Numbered from the stretch's first letter, positions 38,084 to 47,818 are shown. The stretch is DNA of 64,000 nt from Acidobacteriota bacterium (GCA_021781795.1 JAJXWA010000004.1:58335-122334), one strand, 5' to 3'. Notes: generated by a model not told the origin, from the sequence alone. Program-made: numbers and translations.

Positions 38084-40207
38084 ATGACGAAGCCAGTTCA
38101 CCTCTGCCTGGTCGCGGTATTAACGACAGTAGCCAGCGCTCAGGCTGTCCATGGACGCAGCGGCATCACCCTGCCCCCGCCGCCGGCTGTCCAGGCCGAG
38201 CCGGTCTACGACGGCTACTTTGGCACGCGCATCGCCGACAGCTATCGCTGGCTTGAAGACGCAAAAAGTCCCGAAACGCGCGCCTTTATCGACGCCGAAA
38301 ATGAATACACGTCGCGCTATTTTCGCCAGGCTCCCATCCGTCTGCAGATTGAGGACGACCTGCACGCACTGGAGAGCATCGATGCGTGGTCGCTGCCTGT
38401 GCAGCGCGGCAGCAATCTGTACTTTCTGAAGCGCGCGGCGGGTGAGGACCAGTTTTCCATCGATCTTCGGCGCGGGTGGACGGGCAAGGATGAGCGCCTG
38501 CTCGATCCTGCCGCGCTGAGCCGCGACCCGAACACTTCGCTCGTGCTCGAAAATGTTTCGCAGGACGGCAATCTGATCGCCTACGGCATGCGCCGCGGCG
38601 GCGCGGACGAGACCGAGATTCACATCTTCGATCTCAAGACGGGCAAGACGCTGGGGGATACGTTGCCGGCAGGCCTTTACAACTCCGTCGACTTCACGCC
38701 GGACGGCACGGGCATCTACTACACACGCAGCAATCGGCAGGGTTCGCTGTTGTACCTGCACGTGCTCGGCACCCGCGTCTCGCGCGACGAGCTTCTTTTT
38801 GGCCATGAGTTTCGCGGCGAACCTCTCGGCCCTATCGATCTCTTCCAGTCCTCGATTACCGACGATGAGCGCTACCTTGTTGTCACGATTCATCGCGGAG
38901 TTCCCGCGCGCAGGGTGGATATTGTCTTCCGCGATCTGACGAAGCCGGGCTCTCCGTTCGACGTGCTGGTGTGGTCACTCGATGCGCGCTTCTCAGCCAT
39001 CCGGGCCAAGGGCGCCTGGTACCTCAAGACGGACTACAACGCCCCGAATGGGTGCATCCTGCGCGCCGATCCAGGTGTCGCGCCAGAGGCATGGACCACG
39101 ATTGTGCCCGAGACCCCTGACGCCATTCAGGACTTTTCCATCATTGGGGACAAGATCTATGTGTCGCGACTCAAAGATGCACGGCCCGAGACCGATGTCT
39201 ACACGCTGACCGGCCGCTCTGCCGGCGCGCTCGCCTTCGACGGCATCGGAGCTGCCTCTGCCCTGCGCGGCCGGTCCATCGACCGCTACGGCTTTTTCAG
39301 CTTTCAGTCCTTGATCCAGCCGCCCACCGTCTACCGCATCGATACGGTGACGGGACACCGCGAACTCTTTGCGCAGCCGAAGACGACCTTCGATGCGGCG
39401 CAGTACGAGGTCCGGCAGGTCTTCTACACATCCAAAGACGGAACCCACATTCCGATGTTCATCGCTGGCAAGAAAGGATTGCGGCAGGACGGAACCGCCA
39501 GGCTGCTGATGACCGGCTACGGAGGCTTCAACGTCAGCATGACTCCCGTGTGGAACCCTGCATGGGCATGGTGGATGGAGCAGGGCGGCTGGTTCGCGCT
39601 GCCCAATCTGCGCGGCGGGGGCGAATACGGCGAGAGCTGGCACCAGCAGGCCATGTTCGAGAAGAAGCAGAATGTGTTCGACGACTGGTATGCGGCGGCA
39701 CAGTATCTGATCGGGCAGAAATACACCACATCCGATCGCTTCGCCATCACGGGGGCTTCGAACGGCGGGCTGCTGATGGGCGCATCGATGACGCAGCACC
39801 CGGAACTGTTTTCCGCAATCGTCTGCGCTTATCCTCTGCTCGACATGCTGCGCTACCAGCGCTTCCTGCAAGGCTCGCACTGGACGACTGAGTACGGCTC
39901 TTCCGGCGATGCCACGCAGTTTCCGTATCTGCTCAAATACTCTCCGTATCAGAACGTGAAGGCTGGCACGGCGTACCCGGCCGTACTGTTCTTCACCGGC
40001 GACAGCGACACCCGCGTTGATCCATTGCACGCGCGCAAGATGGCGGCTCTGATGCAAGCGGCGTCTTCCAGCGGCAGGCCCATTCTGCTGCATTCGAGCG
40101 CGAGTGGGGGCCATTCAGCGGGCGGGAGCCTGACCCAGCGCATCCAGGACGATGCCGACCAGCTTGCGTTTCTCTGGATTGAGACGGGCCCAGCCAAGGC
40201 TCACTAG
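38084..40207 (+). CDS. Exported prolyl oligopeptidase (S9A family)
   Basis: A 707-residue serine peptidase of family S9A that cleaves after proline in small peptides. A Sec signal covers residues 1-20. The propeller domain lies in about 70-430, with PVYDGYFGTRIADSYRWLED at the start. The alpha/beta hydrolase domain has GASNGGLLMG (nucleophile Ser), an Asp in GDSDTRVDPLHA and a catalytic His in SGGHSAGG. ATG 38084 follows GAAGGACTCC; a much longer in-frame ORF upstream is a shadow antisense to murJ. A periplasmic location is expected. Confidence 0.94.
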   Translation: MTKPVHLCLVAVLTTVASAQAVHGRSGITLPPPPAVQAEPVYDGYFGTRIADSYRWLEDAKSPETRAFIDAENEYTSRYFRQAPIRLQIEDDLHALESIDAWSLPVQRGSNLYFLKRAAGEDQFSIDLRRGWTGKDERLLDPAALSRDPNTSLVLENVSQDGNLIAYGMRRGGADETEIHIFDLKTGKTLGDTLPAGLYNSVDFTPDGTGIYYTRSNRQGSLLYLHVLGTRVSRDELLFGHEFRGEPLGPIDLFQSSITDDERYLVVTIHRGVPARRVDIVFRDLTKPGSPFDVLVWSLDARFSAIRAKGAWYLKTDYNAPNGCILRADPGVAPEAWTTIVPETPDAIQDFSIIGDKIYVSRLKDARPETDVYTLTGRSAGALAFDGIGAASALRGRSIDRYGFFSFQSLIQPPTVYRIDTVTGHRELFAQPKTTFDAAQYEVRQVFYTSKDGTHIPMFIAGKKGLRQDGTARLLMTGYGGFNVSMTPVWNPAWAWWMEQGGWFALPNLRGGGEYGESWHQQAMFEKKQNVFDDWYAAAQYLIGQKYTTSDRFAITGASNGGLLMGASMTQHPELFSAIVCAYPLLDMLRYQRFLQGSHWTTEYGSSGDATQFPYLLKYSPYQNVKAGTAYPAVLFFTGDSDTRVDPLHARKMAALMQAASSSGRPILLHSSASGGHSAGGSLTQRIQDDADQLAFLWIETGPAKAH

Positions 40208-40339
40208 GACACGGGCGGACTTTTGTGCTGCGTAGGTTGCAACTCAGTACCACCATCCTTGGCAGCTCCAATTCGGGAACGCGCGCAAGCGCTTCCGCAT
40301 TCAGGAAGAGGGGCCCACACTTTCTTTCAACTGACCCTC

Positions 40340-40951
40340 ATGACCGGCGCAATCGCCGGTAAGCTCGATGCCATGCAGACCATCGCCGATCTATCGAGCA
40401 CGCCCGCGGAAGCCAGCTTCTCTTCGCTGCTCACTGCGCTGACCTCGCGACTTCCCGCCCAGAATTCACAGGACTCTGAGAACTTGCTGCGCGATGATGT
40501 GGTTTCACTCAGCTACGAGCAGGCACTGCGCACAGCGGCGCGCCATCGCAGCCCAGCTTCACACGCTGCTGCTCAGCATCTTCCAGAGGCAGAGCGCGTG
40601 CCTCCGACGCCGCAGGCGGTTCAAACAACAAAAACGCAGGCATCTCATCGCAGGTCGCGGCACGCGATTCGCATGGCGTCGTCGGTGACCATCCGGCTGG
40701 ACGAGTCAGAGAGCGCAGAGCTTCGGGCACGTGCTGCGGAGGCTGGTCTGACGGTCTCGGCATATTTGAGAAGCTGCATCTTTGAGGTCGAGGATCTGCG
40801 CGCGCAGGTCAAGCAGGCACTAGCTCAGATGCGCTCCACCTCTGCGCCACCCGCGAGCGCGCCGCCGATGCCCTTGCAGGCTCCCTCACCGGGCTGGCGG
40901 GAGCGCATCTTTCCGCGGTGGATGGCACACGGGTCCGCTGCGCATGCTTAA
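40340..40951 (+). CDS. Protein with C-terminal ribbon-helix-helix-like domain
   Basis: A 203-residue protein. The N-terminal 110 residues are Ser/Ala/Gln-rich and probably disordered. From about 113 a strand (SVTIRLDESES) and two helices (AELRARAAEAGLTVSAYLRSCIF) match the ribbon-helix-helix pattern of MobC/CopG-type DNA-binding proteins. A coil (DLRAQVKQALAQM) and a Pro-rich tail follow. I do not know its target. The start could also be ATG 40373. Its TAA shares the palindrome TTAA with the convergent methyltransferase stop (40948-40951). Confidence 0.65.
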   Translation: MTGAIAGKLDAMQTIADLSSTPAEASFSSLLTALTSRLPAQNSQDSENLLRDDVVSLSYEQALRTAARHRSPASHAAAQHLPEAERVPPTPQAVQTTKTQASHRRSRHAIRMASSVTIRLDESESAELRARAAEAGLTVSAYLRSCIFEVEDLRAQVKQALAQMRSTSAPPASAPPMPLQAPSPGWRERIFPRWMAHGSAAHA

Positions 40952-42357
40952 TCGACTTCGAGAATAAGGCACTTCAGATACTCGGTCTCCGGCAGATTCA
41001 GGATGACCGGATGATCAAGCGAGGCGCCGCGGCGCTCCAGAAGGCGCACGCGCCGGCCCGCATCGGCTGCGGCCGAGGCCACCGCGGCTTGCAACTCCTC
41101 TGCCCCGACGTGATGACTGCAGGAGCAGGTGACCAGCAGACCGCCCGGCCGAATCATGCGGAGCGCGCGCAGATTCAATTCCTTGTAGCCGCGCAGAGCA
41201 CCCTCCACGGCACGCCGCGTCTTGGCGAACGCGGGCGGGTCAAGCACGATCGCGTCGAACCTTTCTCCCGCATCGGACCAGCCACGCAGCAGTTCAAAGG
41301 CATCGGCCTGCACCCAGTCCACCTCTGCCGAAAGAAGGTTCCGGTTCGCAGCAAGGTTCCGCTCCGCCACCTCCAGCGAAGCCCGCGAAGCATCGACGCC
41401 TGTCACGCGACGACAAACCGCTGCCAGATGAAGTGCGAAACCGCCTTGATAGCAGCACACATCGAGTGCGCGGCCGGTAGCGCCGAGGCGCTGCGCCCAC
41501 TCGCGTGCGGCTGCGTAGTTGGCGCGCTGGTCGAGGAAGGCTCCAGTCTTCTGGCCTGCATTCGCGTCATAGTGAAAGGAGAGCCCGTTCAGGCGAAACA
41601 CCATACTGGTGACGGGATGGGCGGGTTCGGATGCCCACAGCGGAGCCAGACCCGGCGCGGAGAGCCCTTCCAACTCGCGGATGCGCGGATCTGGCCGCTC
41701 CAGAATCGATGCGGGTTTCAGTTCCTCCCGCAAAACGCGCACACACGTCTCGCGTACCGTAGCGCTGTCGAGCCCTTTTACAAGCAGCTGCAGGATGACG
41801 AGATCGCCGTACTTGTCCGCGATGAGCCCAGGCAATTCGTCGGCTTCGCTGAAGCAGAGCCGACATGCGTTTGTTGACTCGTCCAGAAGCGCCGCGCGTC
41901 GCGCAATTGCCGCGCGCAGCCTGCTGCCGAGCAGTTCCAGCCAGCCAACTTCGTCCAGGTCCTCGCGCGAGACGATGCGCAGTGCGATCTCCGAAGCCGG
42001 GCTGTAGAGCGCAGTTCCGAGCAGAAGACCCCTTTCATCCGCGACTGGCAGCAGAGATGGAGCCTCTGCTCCTCCGGTGTGCACCGACTCGACGTCGCCC
42101 GAGTACACCCACAGATGGCCCGCGCGCAGCCGGTCCGCGGCCCTGCGCTTCACCACCGCGCCAAAGGGAGGAAGTTCGCTTTCCGCAGCGCGTGAGGCTC
42201 CGGCAGTACTCCGGCGCGTGGATGCCTCCTTACGGTCCTCTTTACTCGCTTTGCCGCGCTCATCCGGCTTGCGTTCCCGTTGAGCGAAAGGCGCATCACC
42301 TCTGCGTGAAGCAGAAGTCGATCGTGGCGTTTGTGGGTCTTTGCGTGGCTTGGCCAT
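40948..42357 (-). CDS. Class I rRNA methyltransferase, RlmI/RlmK-like with PUA-type N-terminal domain
   Basis: A 469-residue SAM-dependent methyltransferase that probably acts on 23S rRNA cytosine. An Arg/Lys/Ser-rich extension (1-65) precedes a PUA-like RNA-binding domain (FGAVVKRRAADRLRAGHLWVYSGDVES). A central domain and a Rossmann fold follow, with LDVCCYQGGFALHLA (SAM loop), VLDPPAFAK (catalytic loop, motif IV) and TCSCSHHV near the end. Exact site specificity cannot be read from the sequence. The long basic N-terminus is unusual for the family. Confidence 0.88.
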   Translation of the reverse strand: MAKPRKDPQTPRSTSASRRGDAPFAQRERKPDERGKASKEDRKEASTRRSTAGASRAAESELPPFGAVVKRRAADRLRAGHLWVYSGDVESVHTGGAEAPSLLPVADERGLLLGTALYSPASEIALRIVSREDLDEVGWLELLGSRLRAAIARRAALLDESTNACRLCFSEADELPGLIADKYGDLVILQLLVKGLDSATVRETCVRVLREELKPASILERPDPRIRELEGLSAPGLAPLWASEPAHPVTSMVFRLNGLSFHYDANAGQKTGAFLDQRANYAAAREWAQRLGATGRALDVCCYQGGFALHLAAVCRRVTGVDASRASLEVAERNLAANRNLLSAEVDWVQADAFELLRGWSDAGERFDAIVLDPPAFAKTRRAVEGALRGYKELNLRALRMIRPGGLLVTCSCSHHVGAEELQAAVASAAADAGRRVRLLERRGASLDHPVILNLPETEYLKCLILEVD

Positions 42358-42594
42358 TGGTATGTCTGGTTCATCCTACCAAGAATCGGCCCTCACGCCT
42401 GTAGGCTCTCCATCCGCAGGCACTGCTGCACGGACAAGATCTCTCAGCTTGCGATCGACTCGCAGAAATTGCCTCATGCCACTCAAGCATTTGAGCCACA
42501 CGGAATAGCACATGATCGCGGGCCGTCCCCTATCCGCAGCAGAAACCATTTGATTCCAACGCAAGAGCCGCTGTCTGGTTTGCGAAAGCGCGGC

Positions 42595-42600
42595 TATAAT
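42595..42600 (+). promoter_or_regulatory. Perfect -10 box abutting the rel start (candidate leaderless mRNA)
   Basis: TATAAT (6 of 6) lies only 5 nt before ATG 42606. The predicted transcription start falls at or next to the initiation codon. No Shine-Dalgarno is present. A clear -35 is not visible. Confidence 0.5.
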
Positions 42601-42605
42601 ACAGT

Positions 42606-44912
42606 ATGGCGACTGTCCGGCAGGCCGTCCCGAAGGTTTCATCCGGTACTGTCCCCCTGTCTTCCGACGGAGCCGCTCAGTCTGTGTCGTCGCACGACGA
42701 ACACGCCATTGAAGAACGCTTTGATGCGCTTCTTCACCACGTACAGGCCAATCGCCCTACCGAAGACGTTCACCTCATCCGCAAGGCATGGGACTTCTGC
42801 GTGCAACAGCACGAGGGCCAGATGCGCGCCTCGGGCGAGCCGTACATCATCCATCCGCTGGAAGTGGCCGAGGTTCTGGCCGAGCTCAAGATGGATTCCA
42901 CCGCCATCGCTGCGGGCCTGCTGCACGATGCTGTGGAAGACACCCCTGCGACGCGTGAAGAGATCCAGGCTGCCTTCGGCGAACAGGTCGCGCACATCGT
43001 GGAGGGCGTGACCAAGATCGACAAGATTCAGTTTGCGAATCGCGAGGACCGGCAGGCTGAGAACGTACGCAAGATGCTCCTCGCGATGGTCAGCGACGTG
43101 CGCGTCGTTCTGATCAAGCTCGCGGACCGGCTGCACAATATGCGTACCCTCGAACATCTCAAGCCGGAGCGGCAGGAAGCCATCGCGCGGGAGACCCTCG
43201 ACATTTACGCGCCGCTTGCCCACCGGCTCGGCATGGGCAAAGTGCGCGGCGAGCTGGAAGATCTCGCCTTCCGCTACACCGACCCGGTGAGTTACGAGCA
43301 GGTCGCAGCCGCCATTGAAGCCCGTCGTGCCGAGGGCGAGCAGTTCCTGCACAGCGTCGAAGACACGCTCGTGGAGCAGTTGCGCGAGAACAACATCGAG
43401 GCACGCGTGGAGTGGCGTATCAAGCGCCTCTACTCCATCTTCCAGAAGCTGCAGCGCACAAAATCCACTGTGGACCAGGTCTACGATCTGCTCGCCGTAC
43501 GCGTGATTACGCAGGACATCGCATCCTGCTACGCGGTCTTTGGCCTCATTCACACGCTCTGGCGTCCCGTGCCGGGCCGCATCAAGGACTTCATCGCCAT
43601 TCCCCGCGCCAACCGGTATCAATCGCTTCACACCACGGTGATTGGCGAGGGCGGTCACCAGTTTGAAGTGCAGATTCGCACCGAGGAGATGCACCGCATC
43701 GCCGAGGAAGGCATCGCCGCCCACTGGAAGTACAAGGCCGGCGAGGGCAGCGTGACCGCGCGCGATGAAGAGCGATTGAACTGGATCCGCCAGCTCGTCG
43801 AGTGGCAAAAGGAGATGACCGACCCCAACGAATTCCTGAGCAGCCTGAAGATGGACCTCTATCCCGACGAGGTCTACACCTTCACGCCCAAGGGAAAAGT
43901 CGTTGTGGTGCCTGCGGACGGCACTCCGGTTGACTTTGCCTACACCATCCATACCGAGGTGGGCCACACCTGCGTGGGCGCGAAGATTAATGGGCGCATG
44001 GTGCCGCTGCGCACCAAGCTGCGCAACGGCGACGTGGTTGAAATCGTCACGCAGAAAGAACACAAGCCCAGCCGCGACTGGCTCACCTTTGTCAAAAGCC
44101 CGCGCGCGCGCAACAAGATCAAGCACTGGCTCAACGAGGATCAGCGGCGTCGCGCGGTGGAGATTGGCCGCAAGCTGCTGGACCGCGAAGCGCGCAAGTT
44201 CAAAGTGCCGCTCACGCAGATTGACGATCAGGACCTGGGCCGCATCGCGAATGAATATGGCGTTGCCACCGCCTCCGACCTGCTGGCCGCCCTGGGCCTG
44301 GGCAAGCACTCTGCGCGTCAGTTGCTCACCCGCCTGGCACCCAGCTATCTTGAAGCTCCTGAACCGGAACCCGGCGCAGAGCCGAAGCCAGGCAGCGGTG
44401 CGGCGCCCATGTCCGATGCGGTCCGCAAGCTGCATCTCACCGGATCCGACTCGCTCCAGGTCGAGGGCCAGAACGACTTGCTCGTCTATCGCGCCCGCTG
44501 CTGCAACCCCATCCGCGGCGAAGAGATTGTCGGCTACGTGACGCGTGGCAAGGGCGTCGCAGTGCATGCGCGAAGCTGTCCAAACGTCCAGAATCTGCTG
44601 TATGAGAGCGACCGCCGCATCGCGGTCGAGTGGTCACGCGTGGGCGACGAAACACCGGGCCGCAGAACGCGCTATCCCGTGAAGATCTCTGTTCACTGTG
44701 ACGATCGCTCCGGGATGCTCAAAGAACTTACCGCTGTCATCTCCGACGATGACACGAACATCCGCAGCGTCGACATCCGCCACGACGAAAACGGAGAAGC
44801 CATCATCGAATTCATCGTTGAGGCCGAAGATCTGCGCCACCTCAATCGCATGGTTCTCGGCCTGCGCCGAGTCAGCGGCGTGCGCACGGTGCAGCGCACG
44901 CAGAAGATATAA
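42606..44912 (+). CDS. rel: Bifunctional (p)ppGpp synthetase/hydrolase, Rel/SpoT type
   Basis: It makes and degrades the alarmone (p)ppGpp. The HD hydrolase domain is intact (GLLHDAVEDT, His107-Asp108). The synthetase domain carries RIKDFIAIPRANRYQSLHTTV; its RxKD sequence is the form seen in bifunctional enzymes rather than the EFDD form of pure synthetases. TGS (DEVYTFTPKGKVVVVPADGTPVDFAY), a zinc-finger-like CCNPI segment and a C-terminal ACT domain follow. At 768 residues it is standard. The start lies directly after a perfect -10 box, see the leaderless note. Confidence 0.96.
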   Translation: MATVRQAVPKVSSGTVPLSSDGAAQSVSSHDEHAIEERFDALLHHVQANRPTEDVHLIRKAWDFCVQQHEGQMRASGEPYIIHPLEVAEVLAELKMDSTAIAAGLLHDAVEDTPATREEIQAAFGEQVAHIVEGVTKIDKIQFANREDRQAENVRKMLLAMVSDVRVVLIKLADRLHNMRTLEHLKPERQEAIARETLDIYAPLAHRLGMGKVRGELEDLAFRYTDPVSYEQVAAAIEARRAEGEQFLHSVEDTLVEQLRENNIEARVEWRIKRLYSIFQKLQRTKSTVDQVYDLLAVRVITQDIASCYAVFGLIHTLWRPVPGRIKDFIAIPRANRYQSLHTTVIGEGGHQFEVQIRTEEMHRIAEEGIAAHWKYKAGEGSVTARDEERLNWIRQLVEWQKEMTDPNEFLSSLKMDLYPDEVYTFTPKGKVVVVPADGTPVDFAYTIHTEVGHTCVGAKINGRMVPLRTKLRNGDVVEIVTQKEHKPSRDWLTFVKSPRARNKIKHWLNEDQRRRAVEIGRKLLDREARKFKVPLTQIDDQDLGRIANEYGVATASDLLAALGLGKHSARQLLTRLAPSYLEAPEPEPGAEPKPGSGAAPMSDAVRKLHLTGSDSLQVEGQNDLLVYRARCCNPIRGEEIVGYVTRGKGVAVHARSCPNVQNLLYESDRRIAVEWSRVGDETPGRRTRYPVKISVHCDDRSGMLKELTAVISDDDTNIRSVDIRHDENGEAIIEFIVEAEDLRHLNRMVLGLRRVSGVRTVQRTQKI

Positions 44913-44965
44913 GCGCTTCTTCAAGCGAACAAGTGAAAGGCCGCGCCTCAGTCGTCGCGACGGCG

Positions 44966-46375
44966 CTACCCGTTGAGTTGATCCTGCAGCTTATTCAGCG
45001 TGCGGTGCAGGTCTTTGTCCGTCCGCCGCTGTTCGTCGATCTTGCCGATCGAGTGCATTACCGTGGTGTGGTGCTTATTGCCGAACTGGCGGCCAATCTC
45101 CGGCAGGCTTGCTTCCGTCATCTGCTTGGCCAGATACATGGCGATCTGCCGCGGTACAACCACGTTGCGCGAGTTGTTCTTCTGCTTCAGGTCGCTGACC
45201 TTCATGCCGAACTGCTCGGCGACTGCGCGCTGGATGGCCTCGATCGTGACCTTCCGCACCTGCATGTCGATGAACTGCTTCAGGCACTGCTGCGTGTTGG
45301 GTAGCGTAATCTCCATCTGATTGTGCTGACACCAGGCGACCAGGCGCGTCATTGCGCCTTCCAGCTCGCGCACGTTGGTCCGCACATTCGAAGCGATGAA
45401 GAGCGCCACATCCGTCGGCAGCGTCACCTGATCGCTCTCTGCCTTCTTCTGCAGAATCGCGACCTTCGTCTCCAGATCCGGCGGCTGAATATCCGCAATC
45501 AGACCCCATTCGAAGCGGGAGCGAAGACGATCCTCAATCTCCGCCAGTTCCTTGGGAGGACGGTCCGAGGCGATCACGATCTGCCGCATGCTCTCGTGCA
45601 ATGCGTTGAAGGTGTGAAAGAACTCTTCCTGCGTGCGCTCTTTCTGGGCAATGAACTGGATGTCGTCAATCAGCAGCAGATCCACTGAGCGGAAGCGGTC
45701 GCGAAAACTCGTCATCCGGTCGTTGCGCAGAGACGTAATCATCTCGTTGGTGAATTTTTCTGCCGAGACATAGCAGATATTCGCCACCGGCTGGCGGCGC
45801 TTCAACTCATGCCCGATGGCATGCATCAGGTGCGTCTTGCCCATTCCCACGCCACCGTAGAGAAACAACGGATTGTACGCGCGGGATGGCCGCTCGGCCA
45901 CAGCCAGGGCCGCGGCACGCGCAAACTGATTGCCATTACCGATCACGAAGGCGTCGAAGGTATAGCGCTGGTTCAATTGGGCTGCGGTCGACCAGTCGAA
46001 CTGCCCCTGACGCGGGTAGCGCTGGTTCGGCATTTGCTCGGGAGCAGTAGGAGCATGCGCGGGCAGCGGTCCGAATCCACCATCCTTGCGCTGCGGCGGT
46101 ACGGATGGATCGCTCTCCGCCGTCACAAAGCACACGTCGTCGAACTCAAGCGCATTCGCATCAATCGCCTCCTGAATGAGGTCCGCATATTTGTCGCCAA
46201 TATGCTGAAACTCCGGCGAGGGCACGCGCACATAAAGTATGCGGCCCGTAGCATGACTGAAACGCGTCGGCTTCAGCCAGGTATCAAATGACTGGCGAAT
46301 GACCTTCTTCTCGAGTGCAGCGAGAATCTGGAGCCAGGGATTGGGCGCCGAAGCCGGCGAAATTGCGAATGCCAT
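44966..46375 (-). CDS. dnaA: Chromosomal replication initiator protein DnaA
   Basis: A replication initiator. The short N-terminal domain interacts with helicase. The AAA+ core has Walker A GGVGMGKTHLMHA and Walker B LLLIDDIQFIAQKERTQEEFFH. The C-terminal DNA-binding domain has RNVVVPRQIAMYLAKQMTEASLPEIGRQFGNKHHTTVMHS, which reads DnaA boxes. At 469 residues it is normal. It is divergent from rpmH across a 507-bp gap, the usual dnaA-rpmH order in many bacteria. Confidence 0.97.
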   Translation of the reverse strand: MAFAISPASAPNPWLQILAALEKKVIRQSFDTWLKPTRFSHATGRILYVRVPSPEFQHIGDKYADLIQEAIDANALEFDDVCFVTAESDPSVPPQRKDGGFGPLPAHAPTAPEQMPNQRYPRQGQFDWSTAAQLNQRYTFDAFVIGNGNQFARAAALAVAERPSRAYNPLFLYGGVGMGKTHLMHAIGHELKRRQPVANICYVSAEKFTNEMITSLRNDRMTSFRDRFRSVDLLLIDDIQFIAQKERTQEEFFHTFNALHESMRQIVIASDRPPKELAEIEDRLRSRFEWGLIADIQPPDLETKVAILQKKAESDQVTLPTDVALFIASNVRTNVRELEGAMTRLVAWCQHNQMEITLPNTQQCLKQFIDMQVRKVTIEAIQRAVAEQFGMKVSDLKQKNNSRNVVVPRQIAMYLAKQMTEASLPEIGRQFGNKHHTTVMHSIGKIDEQRRTDKDLHRTLNKLQDQLNG

Positions 46376-46882
46376 CGAGCAAATCCTTGCCTGCGTCTCC
46401 TCTAAAAATCCCGGAAGAGGTCAACCCGCTCGCATAAGCAACAATTCTCCCGATCGGCTGAGATTTGATCTCGCCGTTCAGAGTGAATCGGAGACCTGCT
46501 GAGTCACCGTGATTCTGTCCCTGATTCCTGCCTCGGGACACGGGTGAAACCTGCACCGTGGGACGCTTGGAAACTTTCTTGAACGGTCCCGATAGTAGCA
46601 CATCTGAGGGGCATTGCAACCTCTCATTCACACTCGATTGCGGAATCGTTTTTTGTGTGCACCATGCGTGGTGAAACTGCCTCGAGCCGCCGCCAATTGA
46701 GTCTACACCGCGCGCCTTCCGCATCCTCGCAGCGTGCTGGACGAAGCGCGCACCGCAGAGGACGAGAACCCCGGCAACCGCGTCTGCGGGCCACGAGCAC
46801 TGGATTCCTGCCTCAAACTGCGATACACTTAAGTCTTGCCGCCAAGGCAAAGATTTTTCACTGCATAGAGGAGCGCATTTCC
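46376..46882. other. dnaA-rpmH intergenic region (no recognisable DnaA boxes)
   Basis: A 507-bp divergent region. It should hold the dnaA and rpmH promoters; TACACT at 46824-46829 is a plausible rpmH -10. On either strand I find no TTATCCACA or single-mismatch box, and no AT-rich unwinding stretch, so I do not annotate an origin here. No supportable ORF or RNA gene is seen. Confidence 0.5.
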
Positions 46883-47038
46883 ATGCCCAAGCGCACATTT
46901 CAACCCAACCGCCGCAGCCGCGTGAAGACCCACGGTTTTCGTTCGCGCATGAAGACCAAGAGCGGCGCCGCAGTACTCAGCCGCCGCCGCGCCATCGGCC
47001 GCAAGCGCGTTGCGGTCAGCGCCGGATACCGCGACTAA
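46883..47038 (+). CDS. rpmH: 50S ribosomal protein L34
   Basis: A 51-residue basic ribosomal protein. The full family signature [13 protein letters not shown], then [28 protein letters not shown], is present. It is preceded by GAGGAGCGC. It heads the rpmH-rnpA-yidD-yidC cluster conserved in most bacteria, with rnpA beginning 76 bp downstream. The upstream extension of this frame has no homology and is not part of the gene. Confidence 0.98.
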   Translation: MPKRTFQPNRRSRVKTHGFRSRMKTKSGAAVLSRRRAIGRKRVAVSAGYRD

Positions 47039-47114
47039 CTGCACGCCGAACCGGTTTGAGCCGGAGCGCCTTACAGCCGCGCTGCTCCGGCACGCCATCC
47101 TCAACATCGCCCTG

Positions 47115-47558
47115 ATGGAAACCCGGCAACAAGCTAAGAAAATGCAGACCGCATCTGCGGCTCGCGCGAGACTGCAGTCCCTCTCCGCCTTTCGCCTTCG
47201 GCTTCACGCCGACTATCAGCGCGCCTATCGGTCCGGGAAAAAGCATCAGTCGGCGCTCATGACCTGGTTTCTGGCTCCGAATTCGACCGCAGATACAACT
47301 CCGCGGGTTGGGCTCACGGTCGGCAAAGTCATCGGCAAGGCGCACGAGCGCAACCGTATCAAACGACGCATGCGTGAAGTCCTGCGCCGCCACGTATCCC
47401 TGCTGCCGCGCGGCTGCGATCTAATTCTTCATCCGCGCCGCTCTGTCCTTACCGTGGATTTCGTCCGGCTCGACGCCGAGGTCGTCCGCATCCTCGAACA
47501 AGCCAGCGCGGAGGTCACGCGCACCAGCGCATCGGCGCCGTCCGGGCAAACGCCATGA
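47115..47558 (+). CDS. rnpA: Ribonuclease P protein component
   Basis: A protein cofactor of RNase P, which trims tRNA 5' ends. [21 protein letters not shown] opens the family fold, and [28 protein letters not shown] contains the conserved RNR-type basic motif. The start is set at ATG 47115 (147 residues); ATG 47142 is an alternative, and the frame opens further back in rpmH. Its last codon overlaps the yidD start by 4 bp (ATGA). Confidence 0.93.
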   Translation: METRQQAKKMQTASAARARLQSLSAFRLRLHADYQRAYRSGKKHQSALMTWFLAPNSTADTTPRVGLTVGKVIGKAHERNRIKRRMREVLRRHVSLLPRGCDLILHPRRSVLTVDFVRLDAEVVRILEQASAEVTRTSASAPSGQTP

Positions 47559-47818
47559 CCCGCTTTCTGCTTGCCCTGCTGGCCTTCTACAAGCGGCACT
47601 TGTCCCCGCTGATTCATGCCGTCAAGCCGGGTGGCTGCCGCTATCTGCCCACCTGTTCGGAATACGCTGCCATCGCGATCGCAACGCACGGCCCGTGGCG
47701 GGGGCTTGGACTGGCGGCCTGGCGACTGCTCCGCTGCAATCCATTCAGCCGGGGCGGACTCGATCAGGTTCCGCCGCCACGCATTTCACCCCACCTGCGG
47801 GGCAAACCATTACCATAG
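47555..47818 (+). CDS. yidD: Membrane protein insertion efficiency factor
   Basis: An 87-residue protein of the YidD family. It has the conserved [32 protein letters not shown], with the Cys and Tyr of the family signature, followed by [15 protein letters not shown]. It acts at the inner membrane next to YidC. The start overlaps the rnpA stop (ATGA), typical for this cluster. Confidence 0.95.
   Translation: MTRFLLALLAFYKRHLSPLIHAVKPGGCRYLPTCSEYAAIAIATHGPWRGLGLAAWRLLRCNPFSRGGLDQVPPPRISPHLRGKPLP

Noticed and set aside
42639..44567. Long minus-strand ORF (642 codons) opposite rel
   Set aside because: It is an antisense shadow of a high-GC gene: rel has complete domain structure, and the antisense translation is rich in Leu/Val/Arg/His with no recognisable motif.
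46376..46882. Replication origin in the dnaA-rpmH gap
   Set aside because: Gene order suggests it, but no DnaA boxes or AT-rich element could be found by reading both strands.
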